Below are positions 60,301 to 64,000 of a stretch of 64,000 nt of DNA, one piece after another; position 1 is the first letter of the stretch; each line of letters begins with the position of its first letter. Under the pieces are notes generated by a model. It saw only the letters and a list, made by a program, of their open reading frames with translations. It did no database searches and had not been told where the DNA came from. The translations under genes and the position numbers were made by a program. The DNA lies in NCBI GenBank assembly GCA_022885665.1, contig JAGQDJ010000040.1:62001-126000 (forward strand), given 5' to 3'. The stretch comes from Triops longicaudatus (Eukaryota > Arthropoda > Branchiopoda > Notostraca > Triopsidae).

Positions 60301-63274
60301 GATTTTGGCCGAGGCGTTATCGAGATGTGTGTCCGTGGTGGGTAAAAGCTCTAAGCCAGACGATTCAGCAGTCTTGGTGTGCCAGTACGTAGTTCAGTGT
60401 ATCGGTGTTTCAGCGCGCTTCTCGGATTGTCGCGTACGTCTCATTGCGATTGGTTCCTTAGCGCAAGATCTCTGTCGTCTTCTTTATTACAGAGTAATTA
60501 AGATCTTCTTTTATATTATTTTTACATTTAAGCGCCAATATAAATACGATAATATTATCGTAGCATCTTAGCGTGCTGTGCATGTGCACTGCCTCTTCCG
60601 TAGCGGCGCTATGCCAAGACGCTCAGCTCCAAGAGCAATTGTTGCGCGCTGGTGCATTATGGCACTTGCTTCTCCTTTTGTTTCATTATGACTACACATT
60701 GGAGGAAAGTGGTGTCCAGAGCAATACAGAATCCAACCAGCAGGTACTTAAGTGAAATTTTTTCAGAATTTACTAGCACTGGCATTGCTTTGAGTATAGG
60801 CGGTAGCAAACCAAGTGTCGGTCTGTGCTTTGAAAGCGTGTGCCCGTCTAGCTGGTTTTCTAAAAGGAGAAGATGCGTCACCAGCCAACCCAATGGCTCA
60901 ATCAGCACTTCATGCTTTACTTACTCCTTACATCACATCTAGACTAGATGTCTTGAAACCTGAAGAAGTAAGTGGAGGACAAACATCATTTGTTTAGTAG
61001 GGTACCACCTGGAATCTTTTTAGATCTTGAAGCTACTCACCAGCAATAGTGAAACGCCTGTTTTCCTCTGGGATAACGGAACACGGGCACAGTTAATCGA
61101 CTATGTACAGCAGCAACGGAATAGTCATGTGCGTTCGGGTGAAAGCGAGGCCGATTGGGGTGCCAGCTTTAAATTTGAAGCCTACAGCCAAGAATTGATC
61201 GTCGGCGGGGTTTTCTTGCGGCTTTACAACACCCAGCCCAGCTTTCCTGTGGAGGTAACTCTCTGTTGGTTGGTAGTGTTGTGCGGTCATTACTTTGTTT
61301 CTTATATCTGCAGAATGGTATCAAATTTGCCGTGGATTTGCTAGAGTTTGTGCGTCAACAAGTGGAGAATTTGAGAAGATTAAGTCAGGCAGTCCAAACT
61401 TTGGACATTGCCTCACAATTAGAAGAGCAAAGTCGAAAACTGGGTGCCGCATTACAGGCGTTTTACAATTTGTTAGTCGCCCAGCCAAGTAAAAAAAAAA
61501 AAATGCACGGAGCTAAGGAAGGCTAATTTGTATTCGTTGTAATTTTTAGACTGTTCCTTACAATGCTTGGGGCGGTTTCCGTGGTTGTTTCCGCTCGTGA
61601 GCCAGAATTGGGTCCCAGCTTTGTTACCTTTGCAAGTTATGGATCGTCTTGTACAGCACGTTGAGTGTCGTATCGATATTGGGGCTGCCCATGTGTTGGG
61701 GCACTTGTTACTCGCCATCCACTCGATTTCGTCGTCGTTAGCCACTGCTGCTAGTCTACCTTTAGCTCTTAACGTTTTGCATGCCTTAATGGGACAGACC
61801 GCCTTGGTGAAAGAAGCGCTGGACAAAGGTGCTGTTTTGTTCACTTTGAACGTTTTTGTCCACACGAGTGAAGGTGCGTGGAGAGTGCGGGCTGCCGAAG
61901 TACTTGCCAGAATGACTGGTGATAAGCTCCATGGTCCCAAAGTCCGCCTGCAGTTGTTACGCTTCTTACCAGCACTCTTTGTCGATGCCATGCGAGACGT
62001 ACCGGAAACCGCATTGAGCTTAATGGACGGTCATGCCGAGAATCCTGAACTGATCTGGAACGAAGAAAAAAAACTCAAACTTTCTCAAGGCTTGAGGATT
62101 CTTTCCGAAAAGTAACAACCTTTCTCATTGCTGAATCCCTGTCCATAAAAATTCGTGCACTTGTTTGTAGGCATGAAAGGCTCTTGAAAGCCAATCACCA
62201 AGCGAGCTTTGCCTGGGAAGATACCGAGAACGTAGACTTACCATCAGGTCATGACGGAGAGGTAACGGTCTGCGGCGTATATGTGCGTCTCTTGGTGGCC
62301 AATCCTGGTTGGGTGCTGCGCAAACCGCGCGAGTTTCTTGTTGCTATGATGGATGCTACTCTAGAAGCATTAAGCAAAGATCCCGTAAGCCTTGCACAAA
62401 GCACCGGCTCTGTTCTGAATTTTCTTTTATCCTTTAGAGCGGACAGAATAGTCAGTTACATGTTCAAGCGTTGGTCTCGCTTTTGCAAGTACAGCCAAAT
62501 TTGCTCGATTTGTTGCCAGCAATGGGTCACATCCCGGCTTTACTCAGGACATTGCAGGCTACACATCAAGTAGAAGACAAAACGGCTTCGGTACTTGCCA
62601 TTTTGCAGCAGCTCGCCCGCTCGAACGTGATTTGCCTAAAATTTTTTTCACGAGCAAGTTTGACGGACTTGTCATTTTAGGTTTGCGTGGAACATCTATC
62701 CAGATTGGAGGTTATGAAGTGCTTGCATCAAGCTTTAAAGATTCCGCAGGTGCTAGGACAGGTGTGCAGTTTTGTTGACGCTATCACCCAGGCCTCAAGT
62801 TTAGTTTTAGAAGAGCTGACACAGCAAGTGAGACCTTCTATTCTTTCGGCATGGAGTTTGTGTTTCAATTTTTACTTTTCGACCGACTATACAGGCATTA
62901 GAGTGTAACCTGATACCAGCGTTATTGAACCTGTTAACTGATCTGCACAATCCGCACATGACGTCGCAAAGTCGAGCGCATCTGGTGGCTGCCCTGAAAG
63001 CCATGGTCAAGGCCAGTCACAGTGGGAGTCAAGTTCTCGCCTTGCTGGAAGTTTGTCCACATTGGAATCAGTACCAGCACCAAAACCACGCCCTTTTCCT
63101 ATCCCCTAGTAGCGGTCCAGCCATAATGGGTACTTGGCTATATTTTTTTATGCTTTTATACAAACATGCATTTTAGGAGCGAGTACGCTTGGAGTCGCTG
63201 GTTATTTGACGGAAGGGAAGATGCCCGGAGCGCAAACCACGCCCCCACCTCCTTCTCCACATCCTTTATTGTAA
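53674..63274 (+). CDS. DNAJC13: DNAJC13 / RME-8 endosomal J-domain protein
   Basis: Peripheral endosomal protein that recruits Hsc70 and works with the retromer/SNX1 and WASH machinery in receptor recycling. Thirty-three exons, starting 53674-53744, 53819-54074, 54136-54333, 54393-54535, 54592-54843, 54901-55027, 55495-55617, 55671-56039, 56094-56534 and ending 62681-62827, 62895-63129, 63177-63274. Phases agree throughout and give 2256 residues (human 2243). The N-terminal PH-like region holds SWRGK and LTTYNPTSMVITNQW. A GYF-like module lies near 57900-58470 (EKEWYYQ, KGPVSYAQL, GMEGWKPLQ). The J domain is in exon 59604-59816 with the HPD motif in AQKYHPDKNPEG. IWN-type repeats appear at LIWNAKTREEL, FLWDN and ELIWNEE. 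The C-terminus ends in a proline-rich tail. AATAAA hexamers follow within a few bases of the TAA. Confidence 0.97.
55123..55190. repeat. Irregular GGTTA-type tract in DNAJC13 intron 6
   Basis: Repeated TTAGG/GGTTA-like units occur inside the 467-nt intron 55028-55494. The tract resembles the arms of the fold-back repeat at 5290-5446. A GGATGGAAAAACTGGAAT stretch about 50 nt downstream recalls GGATGGGAAAACTAGGAAT next to the first copy, suggesting a shared dispersed element. Confidence 0.45.
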
Positions 63275-63277
63275 AAA

Positions 63278-63300
63278 AATAAAATAAATAAATAAAAGAA
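63278..63300 (+). terminator. DNAJC13 polyadenylation signals
   Basis: Overlapping AATAAA hexamers begin four bases after the DNAJC13 stop codon (AAATAAAATAAATAAATAAAAG), consistent with a very short 3' UTR. The exact cleavage site cannot be read from the sequence. Confidence 0.55.
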
Positions 63301-64000
63301 AAATAGGATATGTGAAATAAAAGAAAACGTCAGGGGAGTTAAATAGATATCCATTCCTATGGACAGTGTCAAAATGGAAGAAAAGAGCATTGTGAATGTT
63401 TTACTAAACTGTGATTCCTTGTTATGTTAACGTATACCGCGAAAGGAACACGTCGAAGCATGGAGAGTCGCCCTATCGCTCTTAAACGGCTTTGAACGTC
63501 GTTTATTCTCCACCTCACCTTTTTTTCTTTGGCTGAAGTAATGACCGTTTTTGTGCTTCATTCCATAACCAAGTCTCCGAATGTTATGTTCTTGCTGCAT
63601 AGTTATGTAATTGTTATGGCGAGAAATGTATAAATAATAACAGGAAAAGAAAACATGTATTAATAGTTGCACGACGAATCGGGAAACTTTACCCAAGAAG
63701 AGTGTGCCGAAGTTCCCCGGTTTTCAACGAAAATCGATTGACAGCCTTCTCGTACCCAGGAATACTTTAATTACCCACCCCCTTTAAATTCGCACCAGTG
63801 ACTCGAGGAACAGTCCAGATCCCATTGTGCCTGCGCCGAATCGCGAGTATTACATTTATTGTTTTACAATTTGAGTAAAAACGCTTTTCTTTTGAAAGAA
63901 CACGAAATCGAGGAATTCTCTGGTGGGACAGTCCCGGACAAAGATTTCTTTTCTGATATACATTTTTGAAGTACTCAAGCGGGAAATACGAAAAAGCATG
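63301..64000. other. Right-edge intergenic sequence
   Basis: About 700 nt after DNAJC13 with no supported gene. A basic minus-strand open frame at 63427-63696 has no recognisable family and could be an exon of a gene beyond the window or chance. Confidence 0.4.

Noticed and set aside
63427..63696. Basic 89-codon minus-strand open frame at the right edge
   Set aside because: Lys/Arg-rich but not a recognised ribosomal or peptide-precursor sequence; it could belong to a gene outside the window, so it is not called.
1..64000. Possibility of an undescribed defence, phage or operon-type system
   Set aside because: The window is spliced animal nuclear DNA with recognised conserved genes. There are no direct-repeat/spacer arrays, integrase genes or prokaryotic gene clusters.

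Overview
This window is nuclear DNA of a small-genome animal, most likely an arthropod. Genes are split into many short exons. Most introns are about 46-90 nt, bounded by GT..AG, and the codon phases join correctly across almost every junction I followed. Gene content is metazoan (RAB3GAP2, IFT57, CPSF1, DNAJC13, POLR2M, BARX). The gene at the left edge belongs to the sidestep family of Ig/FN3 receptors, known mainly from arthropods. The presence of IFT57 and a globin X argues against lineages that lost them, but I cannot name the species or order.

Layout, left to right: a sidestep-like receptor cut by the left edge (+, 1-3122); YPEL5 (-); a 2.1 kb spacer with telomere-like GGTTA fragments; COQ8 (+); about 4.9 kb with no confident gene; globin X (+); a tentative p31comet-like gene (+); the 21-exon RAB3GAP2 (-). 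One 3.8 kb RAB3GAP2 intron carries four identical tRNA-Val(AAC) genes, one decayed tRNA copy and a TA-flanked inverted-repeat element. Then come IFT57 (+), a compact BARX-like homeobox gene (-), monocarboxylate transporter 1 (-), class III alcohol dehydrogenase (-), monocarboxylate transporter 2 (-), POLR2M/Gdown1 (-), the 7SL signal-recognition-particle RNA gene (+), the 23-exon CPSF1 (-) and the 33-exon DNAJC13/RME-8 (+).

Most genes are unrelated housekeeping genes. Loose themes are membrane traffic and targeting (RAB3GAP2, DNAJC13, 7SL RNA), mRNA synthesis and 3' processing (POLR2M, CPSF1) and small-metabolite handling (two SLC16-type transporters flanking ADH5). Several pairs are divergent with short shared upstream regions: YPEL5/COQ8, RAB3GAP2/IFT57, POLR2M/7SL and CPSF1/DNAJC13. 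I found no CRISPR array, operon, phage or obvious horizontally transferred block. The least ordinary features are the tRNA cluster with its mobile element inside RAB3GAP2, the 7SL locus, a GC-AG intron after a 12-nt first coding exon in ADH5, and a globin X with a myristoylation-type N-terminus. Exon coordinates are hand-derived from reading frames and splice motifs and may be off by a few bases at ambiguous acceptors.
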